DNA from: Gammaproteobacteria bacterium
GTDB lineage: Bacteria > Pseudomonadota > Gammaproteobacteria > Pseudomonadales > Alcanivoracaceae
Direction: 5' to 3'
Assembly (NCBI GenBank): GCA_018067045.1
Contig: JAGPVL010000015.1
Span: 186,001 to 250,000 of the forward strand
DNA length: 64,000 nucleotides
In this document: in pieces, positions 36,224-46,730 of the stretch
Numbering within the stretch: the first letter of the stretch is position 1
Layout of the letters: each line of letters opens with the position of its first letter
Notes under the pieces: generated by a model
The model's input: the letters and a program-made list of their open reading frames with translations, nothing else
What the model was told of the DNA's origin: nothing
Databases searched by the model: none
Made by a program: the position numbers and the translations under genes

Positions 36224-37270
36224 TTATGCGCGTAGATGCGCAGTCATTTTAACCGCGTTGGGCTCAGCGATAACACCACGTTCTGTGACGATCGCACTGA
36301 TTAATGCGGCGGGTGTCATGTCAAACGCAGGGTTGTAGGCGTTGACGTTGTTCGGGGCAATGGATTGGCTGCCAAGGCGGCTGATTTCGTTGCCATTACG
36401 TTGCTCGATTTCAATGAGGCCGCCGCTGGCTAGGGTAGAGTCGATAGTTGAAATTGGTGCGGCGACAATAAAAGGAATGCCGTGATGCTGGGCCAGTACG
36501 GCAAGATTATAGGTGCCGATTTTATTCACCGTGTCGCCGTTAGCGCTGATGCGGTCGGCGCCAACAATGACGGCGGAAATTTTGCCTTGCTGCATAAGGT
36601 GTCCGGCGGCGCTATCGACCACGAGTGTGACGGGAATGTTGTCCTGCATGAGTTCCCAGCTTGTTAATCTGGCACCTTGCAGCCAAGGGCGCGTTTCACC
36701 GGCGTAGACGCCGTCAATTTGACCGTTGCTCCATGCAGTACGAATGATGCCCAGTGCGGTGCCGTGACCACCGGTTGCGAGCGCGCCGGTATTGCAATGG
36801 GTGTACACACTACCGTTCTGCGTTAATAACGTAGCGCCGAACGCGGCCATTTTTTCATTCATGCGCCGGTCTTCACGATGAATCTCTCGTGCTTCACGGG
36901 TTAGCGCGGTGACGAGCTGTTCGCCTTGCTGTTCTCCGATAATCTTTTCCATGCGCGCCAACGCCCAAAATAGATTTACGGCGGTTGGTCGGCTCGTAGC
37001 GAGCACATCAAGGGCACTACGCAGTGACGCAGCGTTTGCGCTATGACCAAGCTTGATCGCTTCGAGGGCGAGTCCGTATGCGGCGGTGATGCCAATGGCG
37101 GGTGCGCCACGCACGACCATGTCACGGATGGCTTGGCTAACGCTGGCTGCGTCGTCATAAACGATCCAGTCGCTTGCATGCGGCAGGGCGCGTTGATCGA
37201 GCAGGCTGAGTCGGTTGCTGTGCCAGCGAATGGCGAGGCTGTCTACGGTTTCGTCTATTGATTGTGTCAT
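36224..37270 (-). CDS. mtnA: Methylthioribose-1-phosphate isomerase
   Basis: 348 aa, typical of MtnA. The motifs RGAPAIGITAAYGLAL, the catalytic Cys in THCNTGALATGGHGTALG, and the catalytic Asp in VGADRISANGD are present. It converts methylthioribose-1-phosphate to the ribulose form, the first step shared by this cluster. It is the first gene of mtnABDC. The phosphorylase that makes its substrate (MtnP or MtnN/MtnK) is not in the window. Confidence 0.95.
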   Translation of the reverse strand: MTQSIDETVDSLAIRWHSNRLSLLDQRALPHASDWIVYDDAASVSQAIRDMVVRGAPAIGITAAYGLALEAIKLGHSANAASLRSALDVLATSRPTAVNLFWALARMEKIIGEQQGEQLVTALTREAREIHREDRRMNEKMAAFGATLLTQNGSVYTHCNTGALATGGHGTALGIIRTAWSNGQIDGVYAGETRPWLQGARLTSWELMQDNIPVTLVVDSAAGHLMQQGKISAVIVGADRISANGDTVNKIGTYNLAVLAQHHGIPFIVAAPISTIDSTLASGGLIEIEQRNGNEISRLGSQSIAPNNVNAYNPAFDMTPAALISAIVTERGVIAEPNAVKMTAHLRA

Positions 37271-37333
37271 TCAGTTGGGCTCAGTTTGGTCGTTGGTCGT
37301 GCTTGTGTTCGTTACTGCTGATAGCGTGAAACG

Positions 37334-37765
37334 TTAACTATGCGGTGCGATTAACGGCTCGTGGCCGTATTTTCGGCGAATCCAATTGAGGGCGGCCAGT
37401 ACCTTGGGACGCGAGGCAAAGCGCCGCTGCAATGCGTACTTTCCTGGAAAGGTGCTACAGGCGATGCCGATCATGATCGTTAGCGCGCCTTGCCCAGGAA
37501 GAACCAGCATCATAATGCCTGCGATAATGAGCAGTATAGCCAGCGTGTTTCGTAGGCTCCATGTCAGCCATGCCAGTAGGCCCCGCTGATGTCGGCGGTC
37601 AGCTCGTGTGGCGACAAAGTAGTCAGCAGGCATACGGACGACCAATAAGGGAATCGCCACCATTGACGCTACGGCCATGACGACACCGACCGCCGTTATC
37701 CATGGCAGTGCCGGTTGTATGCTTTGGTAAAGGCTGTCTAGTTGCGGCACAGCATCGCTCTCCAT
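37334..37765 (-). CDS. Small membrane protein, PGPGW-like
   Basis: 143 aa with two N-terminal or central membrane helices (about residues 20-42 and 72-95). The second carries MLVLPGQGALTIMIGIACSTFPG, which resembles the PGPGW family turn. The C-terminal tail is basic and cytoplasmic. Function of the family is unknown. It precedes mtnA but is separated from it by 63 bp, and reads divergently from the next gene. Confidence 0.65.
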   Translation of the reverse strand: MESDAVPQLDSLYQSIQPALPWITAVGVVMAVASMVAIPLLVVRMPADYFVATRADRRHQRGLLAWLTWSLRNTLAILLIIAGIMMLVLPGQGALTIMIGIACSTFPGKYALQRRFASRPKVLAALNWIRRKYGHEPLIAPHS

Positions 37766-37884
37766 GGGTTTTCTCGCTTAGGGCCAAGTTTAGACTTGTC
37801 ACAGCGACGAGGTGTCTGCGAAAGCGCGCTATATTCAGGTATCATGCGCACCGTTTTCAATCTTTGTGTGAGTCGAGATTCAGT

Positions 37885-38553
37885 ATGACAGCGAATACGG
37901 TATATGTGGCATTTCCAGCAAGCCCTGAGTTGGATAGCAAAACCCGCGCCTTCGCAGAGGCAGCATTGGCGAATCCCAAGCAAAGCCAGCAGGGCCTGCT
38001 TGATCAAATCCCCAACATTTTTATTGATGAGGTGTTAAAGGCGTTCTTTCAGGGCCCAGTCGACGCGGCCGGTATGACCGGCGGCGCGGCGAGCGTGATC
38101 CATGGTTTGATGTCGATGGTAGGCAAGGCGTCGCGGGCGCTGGCCGGTAAAGTGCTGAGCAAAGTGTCCCTCGACGAACAGGCGATGTTGGCTAGGCATT
38201 TCCAAGGGTTAACACTGGAGAAAGATGGGGTGCCGTACTGCGGTTTTCCGATTGATGCTGAGCTAGCCAACGAAGCGATGCTCATGTTCCAGAGCTTTCG
38301 CGATGGAACAGGCGACCAGAAGCAGATGATTCGTATTATGACCGCACTAGGGGATGGCGCGATCAGTAACTTCTTTGATACGCCGTTGGCGAATATTAAA
38401 GTTGGCTTTGTGACGCGTGGCTTGGTCAGTGCAGGGCGGGCAACCATCGATAAGGCATCGCATTCAATGAATGCTAAGTTGCTGCCAGATTTAGAAGCCG
38501 ATGTGCAGTTGCGAGTGCTCGAGCATATGGAAGGCATGGTTCAGGAGTTTTAG
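37885..38553 (+). CDS. Conserved hypothetical protein
   Basis: ATG at 37885 gives 222 aa. The longer frame from 37702 would run through the divergent neighbour. No signal peptide is seen. A moderately hydrophobic Gly/Ala-rich region lies at about 55-85 (PVDAAGMTGGAASVIHGLMSMVG) and the protein is otherwise helical. I do not recognise the family. It is followed by a PilZ-like gene after 3 nt, so they are probably one operon. A cytosolic role in c-di-GMP signalling is only a context guess. Confidence 0.65.
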   Translation: MTANTVYVAFPASPELDSKTRAFAEAALANPKQSQQGLLDQIPNIFIDEVLKAFFQGPVDAAGMTGGAASVIHGLMSMVGKASRALAGKVLSKVSLDEQAMLARHFQGLTLEKDGVPYCGFPIDAELANEAMLMFQSFRDGTGDQKQMIRIMTALGDGAISNFFDTPLANIKVGFVTRGLVSAGRATIDKASHSMNAKLLPDLEADVQLRVLEHMEGMVQEF

Positions 38554-38556
38554 AGA

Positions 38557-38949
38557 ATGAGTTACCGAGAAGGGACTGGCGCAAATCGGCGTAAATTGGA
38601 TCGTGTGCGTACACGGCTACAAGTGTCGATCAAGGTGCGATCTGGCTTGCTTATCCGAGGCCGCGCGCAGTCTGGCGTGGCGGTTGATTACAATCGTTAT
38701 GGCATGGCGTTGATCTGCCCGTTAAACCTGAGGCCCAAGACGCGCTTATTACTTGATATCGGTTCTGATCACATGCTGCTTCGGCGGGTAAGAGCGCAGG
38801 TTGTTTCATCGGTGAAGGCGGGTCGGGAGTACCGCTTGGGTATCCGTTTTTACCGCAAGTTGACGGATTTTGCTGAGCCAGGGCCGGGGCACCCGCTGCA
38901 TTTTCTGATGGGTTTAGAGCAAAGCATCGCCGAGCCCGTTCAGAGCTGA
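38557..38949 (+). CDS. PilZ-like protein
   Basis: 130 aa. The N-terminal RKLDR could be the RxxxR c-di-GMP motif, followed about 40 residues later by DYNRYGM, where the usual (D/N)xSxxG has Asn in place of Ser. The beta-barrel strands after it (ALICPLNL, LLLDIG, YRLGIRFYR) fit PilZ. The Ser-to-Asn change could weaken c-di-GMP binding. It is co-transcribed with the preceding unknown gene. The only c-di-GMP-metabolising protein seen in the window is the GGDEF-EAL protein about 3.7 kb downstream. Confidence 0.6.
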   Translation: MSYREGTGANRRKLDRVRTRLQVSIKVRSGLLIRGRAQSGVAVDYNRYGMALICPLNLRPKTRLLLDIGSDHMLLRRVRAQVVSSVKAGREYRLGIRFYRKLTDFAEPGPGHPLHFLMGLEQSIAEPVQS

Positions 38950-38971
38950 GTATGGTGAGGGCAGTCGGTAA

Positions 38972-39008
38972 ACATTAAAAAGGGCGCCACTGGCGCCCTT
39001 TTTAATGT
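38972..39008. terminator. Bidirectional terminator between the PilZ-like and AlgP-like genes
   Basis: A long stem of about 17 bp (ACATTAAAAAGGGCGCC with its complement) and a 3-nt loop. A and T runs flank the GC core, so it can stop both convergent transcripts. Confidence 0.9.
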
Positions 39009-39023
39009 GTTGCTTCTGATGTC

Positions 39024-39608
39024 TTACTTGGCCACCGCCTTTTTGGCGGCCGCTTTTTTCTTAGCAGGCGCTTTCTTTGCTTTAGTTTTTGGTGCGGCTT
39101 TCTTAGCAGGGGCTTTTTTGGCTGCTGTTTTTTTCTTAGCAGGAGCCTTCTTCTTAGCGGCTACTTTCTTCTTGGCAGGAGTGACCTTTGCTTCAATTTC
39201 TTTCGCACGCTGCTGCAACTCTTTTTCATACTGCGAGATGACGCGAGCAAGGCTGTGAGCCTGTTTCGCAGTCGCCTTGAGTACTTTAACTTCGGCTTCT
39301 AGCAGCATTTTACGGGCTTCAGACGCGCTGCTTTGCTTGCGAGCATCGTTGACGGCTTTGCGAGCGCGTTGAATCTGCTTTTTCAATGCGGCGCTTGCCT
39401 TGACGCGGTACTCTTCCTGCAGGTCTTCCAGTTTGGTCAGGTTTTCTTTCTGACGCTCAACCTCTGCGTGAAAGCGCTCGCGGGTTGTGTCGAGTTGCTT
39501 TTCAAGCGCGGCGATCTGCTTTGTCCGCTCGCTATCAAAGCGCTCAGCTAATTTACGGATTTGTGACTGAATTTCACTTACCCGGTTTTTCACCTTCTTT
39601 GCGGCCAT
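39024..39608 (-). CDS. Coiled-coil, Lys/Ala-rich histone-H1-like protein, AlgP-like
   Basis: 194 aa. Residues 1-140 are a charged coiled coil (heptads of Leu/Ala/Val among Glu/Lys/Arg). Residues 140-194 are a KKAAAKK/APAKK tail that resembles the C-terminal domains of histone H1 and of AlgP (AlgR3) of pseudomonads. The tail probably binds DNA or RNA non-specifically, with a chromosome-structuring or regulatory role. Repeat-rich DNA encoding the tail may vary in length between strains. It lies alone, bounded by a terminator on its downstream side. Confidence 0.8.
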   Translation of the reverse strand: MAAKKVKNRVSEIQSQIRKLAERFDSERTKQIAALEKQLDTTRERFHAEVERQKENLTKLEDLQEEYRVKASAALKKQIQRARKAVNDARKQSSASEARKMLLEAEVKVLKATAKQAHSLARVISQYEKELQQRAKEIEAKVTPAKKKVAAKKKAPAKKKTAAKKAPAKKAAPKTKAKKAPAKKKAAAKKAVAK

Positions 39609-39730
39609 GGATTTTTCCCTTTGCCTAGGTTGCTGGAGATTTCGCGTTTACTATAGTACAGGTTTTAAGCGTCGAGAATAGCGCACTCTTTGAGCAGGTC
39701 AATTTAAACCGTTCTATTTTAGTGAGAGAA

Positions 39731-40642
39731 ATGATGCCGGTCTCATTTGATGGCAAGTTAGTAGTGGCGATTAGTTCTCGTGCACTGTTTGATTTGGGCG
39801 AAAGCCATGCAATTTATCAGCAGCAGGGACTGGAGGCGTATCAAGCCTATCAGGTGGCGCACGAAGATGAGCCGCTGCAGCCGGGTGATGCATATCCGCT
39901 GGTTAAGAAGCTGCTCGGGCTAAACGATAAATTACCGGGCGAGCCGCGCGTTGAGGTAATTCTGTTATCGCGCAACAGCTCTGATACGGGACTGCGGGTA
40001 TTTAACTCCATCGAGCATTACAAACTACCGATTACACGAGCGGCGTTTGCCGGTGGCGCCAGTCCGCATCGGTATGTTTCGGCTTTTGGTGCGCATCTGT
40101 TCTTGTCGACAGATCAAGAAGATGTGCGCGGTGTACTTGAGGCAGGCTTTGCGGCGGCCACGATTTTGCCAAATGCGAAGGCCGGCTCGCGTGACGAGTT
40201 ACGTATCGCGTTTGATGGTGACGCGGTGTTGTTTTCGGATGATTCGGAAAGAATATTTCAGGAGAAAGGGCTGCAGGCATTTACCGACAACGAGCGTCGT
40301 GCGGCGAAAGAGCCCTTATCTGGCGGGCCGTTTATGGGCTTTTTGGGTGCATTGCATAAACTGCAAAGTGAATTTAGCGAAGAGGCGTGTCCCATCCGCA
40401 CCGCATTGGTGACTGCAAGGGCGGCGCCAGCTCATGAACGCGTAGTCAGAACCTTACGAGCGTGGAACATTCGTATTGATGAGAGTTTATTTCTCGGTGG
40501 GCTGGATAAAGGCGACTTTTTGGCGGCATTTGGTGCGGACGTTTTCTTTGACGACCAAGCAGGGCATTGCGAGTCGGCCAGCCGCCACGTTGCAGCAGGG
40601 CACGTACCTCATGGCGTATCGAACCCAATCAAGAAGGCTTGA
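39731..40642 (+). CDS. 5'-nucleotidase, cytosolic IA (cN-I) family
   Basis: 303 aa from ATG 39731 (ATG 39734 and GTG 39722 are also possible). The family shows as VAISSRALFDL, the middle SSDTGLRVFNSIEHY and TRAAFAGG blocks, and the AFDGDAVLFSDDSE active site with two Asp, then TARAAPAHERVVRTLRAW and FLGGLDKGDFL. Members of the cN-I family hydrolyse AMP and other nucleoside monophosphates with Mg2+. It is cytosolic, with no signal peptide. It stands alone between two oppositely read genes. Confidence 0.88.
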   Translation: MMPVSFDGKLVVAISSRALFDLGESHAIYQQQGLEAYQAYQVAHEDEPLQPGDAYPLVKKLLGLNDKLPGEPRVEVILLSRNSSDTGLRVFNSIEHYKLPITRAAFAGGASPHRYVSAFGAHLFLSTDQEDVRGVLEAGFAAATILPNAKAGSRDELRIAFDGDAVLFSDDSERIFQEKGLQAFTDNERRAAKEPLSGGPFMGFLGALHKLQSEFSEEACPIRTALVTARAAPAHERVVRTLRAWNIRIDESLFLGGLDKGDFLAAFGADVFFDDQAGHCESASRHVAAGHVPHGVSNPIKKA

Positions 40643-40666
40643 GGGGGGCAGAGAGTCTCGTCCGCA

Positions 40667-41449
40667 TTAGAAGATTGCGTACTTGAGCCCAAGAGCCATA
40701 AGAACGGTGACCAGAATCGGTTGCAAGATCTTATCGGGCATCTTGGCGCCAGCATGAGTGCCGACATAAATGGCCGGTACCGATCCCACCAACAGCGCAG
40801 CCAGTAATTCCCAGTTCACATGGCCAAGAAATAAGTGGCCAATGCCCGCAACGAGCGTAAGTGGCACGGCATGAGCGAGGTCTGTTCCGACAATATGAAC
40901 GGATGGCAGTCGTGGGTACAAGATGAGTAGCACAGCGGTACCGATGGCGCCTGCGCCTACGGATGAGAGGGTGACGAGTACACCAAGAATAACGCCCATC
41001 ACGATGGTCCAGACAGCTTTGTGTTGTTGAAGGCTGATGAGTACGGGACTGCTGTTCTCATGTGATTTCTGTTGAATACGGCCGCGGAACATTAACACCA
41101 CAGAGGTGATTACCAGCATGATGCCGAGGCTGGTGGTCAGAATGCTCGCATATTCCTCTGCATGCCTAAATACACTGGCCAGTAGCCATGTGGTGGCCAG
41201 TGCAGCCGGTAGGCTGCCTGCGGCCATTAGGGCGACGATACGCCAGCGGATCGTGGTGCGCTTGGCATGCATGTAGATGCCGGTTGATTTCGTGATCGAT
41301 GCATAGAGCAGGTCTGTACCGACCGCCACTTGGGGTGGAAAGCCGAATAGCAGCAGCAAGGGGGTCATCAGTGAGCCGCCGCCAACCCCGGTCAGGCCGA
41401 CGGCGAAGCCGACGACTGCGCCAGCTAGCACATAGAGTCCGAAATCCAT
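40667..41449 (-). CDS. TSUP-family sulfite exporter (TauE/SafE)
   Basis: ATG at 41449 gives 260 aa. The longer TTG start at 41464 has no good ribosome site. About eight membrane helices are predicted. The first carries VGFAVGLTGVGGGSLMTPLL, which is the TauE/SafE signature, and VTLSSVGAGAIGTAVLLILYPRL is its second copy. These permeases export sulfite, taurine-derived sulfonate or similar anions. The gene reads divergently from cysB across a 116-bp spacer, so CysB may control it. Confidence 0.9.
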   Translation of the reverse strand: MDFGLYVLAGAVVGFAVGLTGVGGGSLMTPLLLLFGFPPQVAVGTDLLYASITKSTGIYMHAKRTTIRWRIVALMAAGSLPAALATTWLLASVFRHAEEYASILTTSLGIMLVITSVVLMFRGRIQQKSHENSSPVLISLQQHKAVWTIVMGVILGVLVTLSSVGAGAIGTAVLLILYPRLPSVHIVGTDLAHAVPLTLVAGIGHLFLGHVNWELLAALLVGSVPAIYVGTHAGAKMPDKILQPILVTVLMALGLKYAIF

Positions 41450-41472
41450 AATAAACGTAACCAAAGATATAA

Positions 41473-42540
<1,068 letters not shown>

Positions 42541-42554
42541 TTTTTTAACAGGGC

Positions 42555-42606
42555 AAAGTATCCAATAAGAAGGCTCCAATATCGGAGCCTTCTTATTGGA
42601 TACTTT
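42555..42606. terminator. Perfect long palindromic terminator
   Basis: A 23-bp perfect stem (arms 42555-42577 and 42584-42606) with a 6-nt loop AATATC and A/T-rich ends, between the convergent cysB and GGDEF-EAL genes. The stem is long for a bacterial terminator. Confidence 0.9.
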
Positions 42607-42624
42607 ATTCAGAGAGCAACATCT

Positions 42625-44913
42625 TTAATGTTGTGGCTCTAATGCTTCTAACGAACATGCGAGGGGTGGTGTATTCGTAATATGTGCTCGCGACCACGCC
42701 AAAAAATCTTCCGCGGGCATTGGACGGGCGAAGATATACCCCTGCATGGCGCTGACGTTTCGGCTGCTTAATAGGTCTACTTGCCATTGCTCTTCTACGC
42801 CTTCGGCGACTGTGGTGAAGCCAAGATATTGGGTTAGGGCAATGATGGTGTCGACAATCGCAAGGCCGTCTGTTTGATCTAGACGTTTGATAAAGCTGCT
42901 ATCAATTTTCAGCTCATCAACGGCAAAGGTGTGAAGATAGGCCAACGATGAGTAGCCAGTACCAAAATCATCAATGGAAAATCGAAAGCCTAGTTTTCGT
43001 AGTTTTCTAATTCGTAGACTCGCTTCGCTGGAATGCTCCATTAGCATACTTTCGGTTAGCTCGAGTTTGAAAAGCTGGGGCGATAAATCGAATTCACTCA
43101 GAATACGCTGCAACTTTCCTTCTAATGAATCGGTGAACTGTTTGGCGCTGATATTAATTGATATGGTAAAACCATCGCCGCTTTTCATTGAAGAACTTAA
43201 GCTCTGCAACAGCTTGCAAGAGTCCTTAAGCATGACATCTAAGAGGTTATCAACTAGGCCGCATTGTTCTGTTACAGGAATAAAGTCTGCGGGAGGCACC
43301 AAGCCTCGTTCTGGGTGTTGCCAACGCGCTAAAGCCTCTGCACCGACCAGCTTGCCTTGTTTATCGAGTTGCGGCTGAAAAAAGGCCTGAAATTGTCCTT
43401 CAAGAAGTCCTGCGCCGATTTCCCGTTCGATTAGTAGACGGGTGTCGGCGGCTTTTTTCATAGCGCTATCGTAATGGAAAAACTGATTACCACCTTGGCT
43501 CTTGGCTTGGTACATGGCCGCGTCGGCTTGCTTTAAAGCTTCGGCTGCTGCGTTTTCGTCACGGCCGACGACGCTAATGCCGATACTGACGGTGATGCGG
43601 TACTCACCGTTGTAAAGCTCAAAAGGGGTGGAGAAATCGGTTTGTAATGATTGGGCTACCTGCGCGGCGGCGAGCGCAACGTCGTTAAGCGTTCTACCCT
43701 CAGGGGAGAGCGCGACAACGAATTCATCGCCGCCGATACGAGCCACGGTATCGCTTTTTCTTATTGCATATTGGATGCGTTTGGAAACCATTGTCAGCAG
43801 TTCGTCGCCGACGGCATGTCCTAAGGCATCATTGATTCGCTTAAAATCATCGAGGTCGATGTACAGGAGTACGCCGTGGCAGGGCTCGCGACGGGTTTGA
43901 CGGGCCATCGCTTGTATTCGGTCGAGTAACAGGCGCCGATTAGGTAAACCAGTGAGCGCGTCAAAGAAGGCGAGTTCTTGAATACGCTGTTGAGCCTCTT
44001 TTGCTGCGGTGACATCTCGTGCCACTAAAAGAACGTGGCGTAACTCAGGGGTATCTTGTCGATACGTTTCGATCGGAGAGACTCGGCCTTCAAAAATACG
44101 AGGCCCCTTGGGTAGGTTTAGCTCGTACTCTATGGTTTGAACTTCACCACTGCTTAGGGAGCGGTTGAGTGCGCTAATAATGATCTCAGAGACGTTGCGG
44201 GGCAGCACGTCAACGGCATGGCGGCCAAGCACGTTAGAGGCTTGGTGAAGAAGGAGTTCTGAACTACCACCATAGATATCGACGTAATGACCTTGTTCAT
44301 CAATAACAATGCAGAGATCCGGTATTTCTTTGATAAAAGCTTGTAGCTGAGAATTGCTGCTTTGTAGACGCTGGGCCAGGCTTTTTTCGCGTTCAACGGA
44401 ACGAGCTTTTTCGATTGCTAAGCTGGATAGGTGGGTGAACCGGCCGATCAATTCTAGGTCGGTGGTGGACGGTGGTTTTGGGAAGGCGTAGTAGATGGCA
44501 AACGTGCCCAAGACCTCGTCGGAAGATGAAAAGATCGGTGTAGACCAGCAGGCGGCAAGCCCGTGTTGGTGAGCTAAGGCGCGGTAATCTTTCCATAATG
44601 GGTCGCCGGCGATGTCACTGACAATAACTTGTTTCCGGGTAAAAGCAGCGGTGCCGCAAGAGCCGACACCGTACTGTGCGGGCACGCCATCAATCGCATC
44701 ATTGTAGGCGGCGGGAAGTCTTGGTGCTGCGCCTTTGCGCAGCACTCCGTGATCGAATAGTAAGATGGAAGACATGGAGTTAACGGAGTCGATGAGTCCT
44801 TCGATTCCATTACAGATTAATGCCAAGGTCTTGGGTAGCGGCGCAGAGAGCGCAATCTGCTCGATGATTGACTGCTGGGCTTCTAGCAGGGCGTGCAGTT
44901 GCTGCTGGTTCAC
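42625..44913 (-). CDS. GAF-PAS-GGDEF-EAL cyclic di-GMP enzyme
   Basis: 762 aa. An N-terminal GAF domain (about 20-175), a PAS domain (about 190-310), a GGDEF domain (about 320-485) with intact RIGGDEFVV and the inhibitory-site RKSD five residues ahead, and an EAL domain (about 500-750) with intact EALARW and DDFGTGYSSL. Both domains look active, so it could make or break c-di-GMP depending on the sensory domains. It has no membrane helix. It lies between cysB and cysH but reads toward cysB, and a terminator separates it from cysH. Confidence 0.93.
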   Translation of the reverse strand: MNQQQLHALLEAQQSIIEQIALSAPLPKTLALICNGIEGLIDSVNSMSSILLFDHGVLRKGAAPRLPAAYNDAIDGVPAQYGVGSCGTAAFTRKQVIVSDIAGDPLWKDYRALAHQHGLAACWSTPIFSSSDEVLGTFAIYYAFPKPPSTTDLELIGRFTHLSSLAIEKARSVEREKSLAQRLQSSNSQLQAFIKEIPDLCIVIDEQGHYVDIYGGSSELLLHQASNVLGRHAVDVLPRNVSEIIISALNRSLSSGEVQTIEYELNLPKGPRIFEGRVSPIETYRQDTPELRHVLLVARDVTAAKEAQQRIQELAFFDALTGLPNRRLLLDRIQAMARQTRREPCHGVLLYIDLDDFKRINDALGHAVGDELLTMVSKRIQYAIRKSDTVARIGGDEFVVALSPEGRTLNDVALAAAQVAQSLQTDFSTPFELYNGEYRITVSIGISVVGRDENAAAEALKQADAAMYQAKSQGGNQFFHYDSAMKKAADTRLLIEREIGAGLLEGQFQAFFQPQLDKQGKLVGAEALARWQHPERGLVPPADFIPVTEQCGLVDNLLDVMLKDSCKLLQSLSSSMKSGDGFTISINISAKQFTDSLEGKLQRILSEFDLSPQLFKLELTESMLMEHSSEASLRIRKLRKLGFRFSIDDFGTGYSSLAYLHTFAVDELKIDSSFIKRLDQTDGLAIVDTIIALTQYLGFTTVAEGVEEQWQVDLLSSRNVSAMQGYIFARPMPAEDFLAWSRAHITNTPPLACSLEALEPQH

Positions 44914-45058
44914 GTAACGGCTCCTTGTCGCTGGACCAGGTGTTCTGAAATTGTATCAGCGCAATATTAGAGAACCTATCTACGTTGCAGTCGGCGGGGG
45001 CCAGAAAAGGTAAATAACAGTTAAATAGTTGAGATAATTGATATTATTATGATATTTC

Positions 45059-45098
45059 CCCATAAAAAAGGCCTCATTTTTGAGGCCTTTTTTATGGG
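45059..45098 (-). terminator. Terminator downstream of cysH
   Basis: An 18-bp stem (CCCATAAAAAAGGCCTCA and its complement) with a TTTT loop, and A and T runs as on both strands. It separates cysH from the GGDEF-EAL gene. Confidence 0.88.
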
Positions 45099-45122
45099 CG
45101 TGTGGAGCGTCGGCGGGGAATT

Positions 45123-45851
45123 TTATTCCTGAATATTCACCGCGTGCAGGCCACATTCTTTTTTGGTTGCATCTTCCCACCACCAGCGGCCTTCGCGTTC
45201 GTGTTGGCCTGGTAGTATTGCTTTCGTGCACGGCTCACAGCCAATGGAAGTGAAGCCTTTTTCGTGCAGCTCGTTGTAGGGCACTTCGTTAGTGCGGATG
45301 TAATTCCAAACGCGTTCCGAGGACCAGTTTGCCAGTGGGTTAAATTTCACCAGCATTTGGCCTGGCGCCGCGAGGCCAGCATCAACCTGAACAACTGGAA
45401 TATCGGCGCGAGTACCGGGTGATTGATCTTTGCGCTGACCTGTAATCCATGCGTCCAATGTGGCGACTTTGCGCTTCAACGGCTCGATCTTACGAATGCC
45501 GCAGCACTCTTTATGATCGTCTTTGTAGAAACTGAAAAGGCCTTTCTCCGAAACCAATTTTTGCACTGTCTCGGGCTGCGGGAACATCACTTCGATCGGT
45601 AGATTGTAGTGATCGCGAACCTTTTCAAGGAACTGATAGGTTTCGATGTGCAGGCGGCCGGTGTCGAGCGTAAAGACAGGAACGTCTTTACGGATGCGCT
45701 GAGCCATATCAACCAGCACAACATCTTCTGCGCCGCTGAATGAAATGGAAATATTGCTGAATTTCTCCAGCGCAAACTCAATGATCTGACGGGGAGAAGC
45801 GTCTTTTAGCTCCTCGTTCCATTGCTGTACTTGCTGTTCGCTGATGCTCAT
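45123..45851 (-). CDS. cysH: Adenylylsulfate/phosphoadenylylsulfate reductase, 4Fe-4S type
   Basis: ATG at 45851 gives 242 aa. An upstream TTG at 45860 is less likely. The phosphosulfate pocket ([16 protein letters not shown]) and the two Cys pairs for a 4Fe-4S cluster (KECCGIRK and GCEPCTKA) are present, with the catalytic Cys in KKECGLH near the end. The extra Cys pairs mark the assimilatory APS-reductase type found in Pseudomonas and plants, which can act on APS directly. Enteric CysH lacks them. Thioredoxin is the donor. It is encoded as a single gene with its own terminator. Confidence 0.94.
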   Translation of the reverse strand: MSISEQQVQQWNEELKDASPRQIIEFALEKFSNISISFSGAEDVVLVDMAQRIRKDVPVFTLDTGRLHIETYQFLEKVRDHYNLPIEVMFPQPETVQKLVSEKGLFSFYKDDHKECCGIRKIEPLKRKVATLDAWITGQRKDQSPGTRADIPVVQVDAGLAAPGQMLVKFNPLANWSSERVWNYIRTNEVPYNELHEKGFTSIGCEPCTKAILPGQHEREGRWWWEDATKKECGLHAVNIQE

Positions 45852-46079
45852 AGGACTCAATATACGTTGCTCAGGGAATGAGCGCGCAGTTTAGCAGAGC
45901 TGTGGCGGCGGCTGAATAGCCAGATCGTGATAAGGGTATAACTGATTGATAAGAGGCCGTTGCAAAGGCTTGCCGTGGTCGCTACATTGGCCGCTGAAAA
46001 TTGGCCGGCTGGGCACGTTGTGCGTTGGGCTGGTCGTTGCCTAAGGCCGAATACACCTGTAAACGTCGAGGATACCGCT

Positions 46080-46700
46080 GTGGAAATCGTTTGTTTGGAC
46101 CTAGAAGGGGTTCTCATACCTGAAATCTGGATTAACTTTGCCGAGCGCACGGGCATTGATGCACTCCGGGCAACTACGCGTGATATCCCCGATTACGACG
46201 TGTTGATGAAGCAGCGGTTGAAGATCCTTGATGAGCACGGTTATGGTTTGCCGGATATTCAAGCGGTTATCGATGATATGGGCCCGCTTGAAGGCGCGTT
46301 AGATTTCGTTAATTGGCTACGTGAACACTTTCAGGTGATTATTCTTTCTGACACTTTTTATGAATTCGCTAAGCCGATGATGCGGCAACTGGGTTGGCCA
46401 ACCTTGTTGTGCCATAAGCTGGAAGTGAACGCTGAAGGTAAAATCACCGATTATAAGCTGCGTCAAAAAGACCCTAAGCGCATGTCCGTAAAGGCCTTAC
46501 ATGGCCTGAATTATCGGGTTATCGCAGCAGGAGACTCGTATAACGACACGACCATGTTGGCTGAAGCGGATGCGGGCATTTTGTTTCATGCGCCCGACAA
46601 TGTTATTGCTGAGTTTCCGCAGTTTCCGTCGGTGCAGACCTTTGATGCGCTGCGCGAGGAAATTGTGAAGGCGAGTAACCGCGATATCCCGCTTAGTTAA
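46080..46700 (+). CDS. thrH: Phosphoserine phosphatase / homoserine phosphotransferase ThrH
   Basis: GTG at 46080 (GAGGA about 7 nt before) gives 206 aa, matching ThrH of Pseudomonas (about 205). The HAD motif is DLEG rather than DxDxT, as known for ThrH (LDLEGVLIPEIW). ILSDTFYEFAKPMM and the IAAGDSYNDTTML block complete the fold. It removes phosphate from phosphoserine and can transfer it to homoserine. The in-frame start at 45960 is rejected, because that N-terminal part has no family similarity. Confidence 0.94.
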   Translation: MEIVCLDLEGVLIPEIWINFAERTGIDALRATTRDIPDYDVLMKQRLKILDEHGYGLPDIQAVIDDMGPLEGALDFVNWLREHFQVIILSDTFYEFAKPMMRQLGWPTLLCHKLEVNAEGKITDYKLRQKDPKRMSVKALHGLNYRVIAAGDSYNDTTMLAEADAGILFHAPDNVIAEFPQFPSVQTFDALREEIVKASNRDIPLS

Positions 46701-46730
46701 ATTTGTACAGAACAAAATTGGGGCTGACCT

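Noticed and set aside
37271-37333. SAM-type riboswitch ahead of mtnA
   Set aside because: The 63-bp spacer is too short and no conserved structure was seen.
39007-39258. Plus-strand frame encoding an apparently hydrophobic membrane protein
   Set aside because: It is the exact reverse complement of the Lys/Ala-rich AlgP-like tail. Ala/Lys codons read backwards give Phe/Leu/Ala. It has no ribosome site.
45960-46079. Longer N-terminus of ThrH
   Set aside because: The extra 40 residues have no similarity to ThrH, and GTG at 46080 has a good ribosome site.
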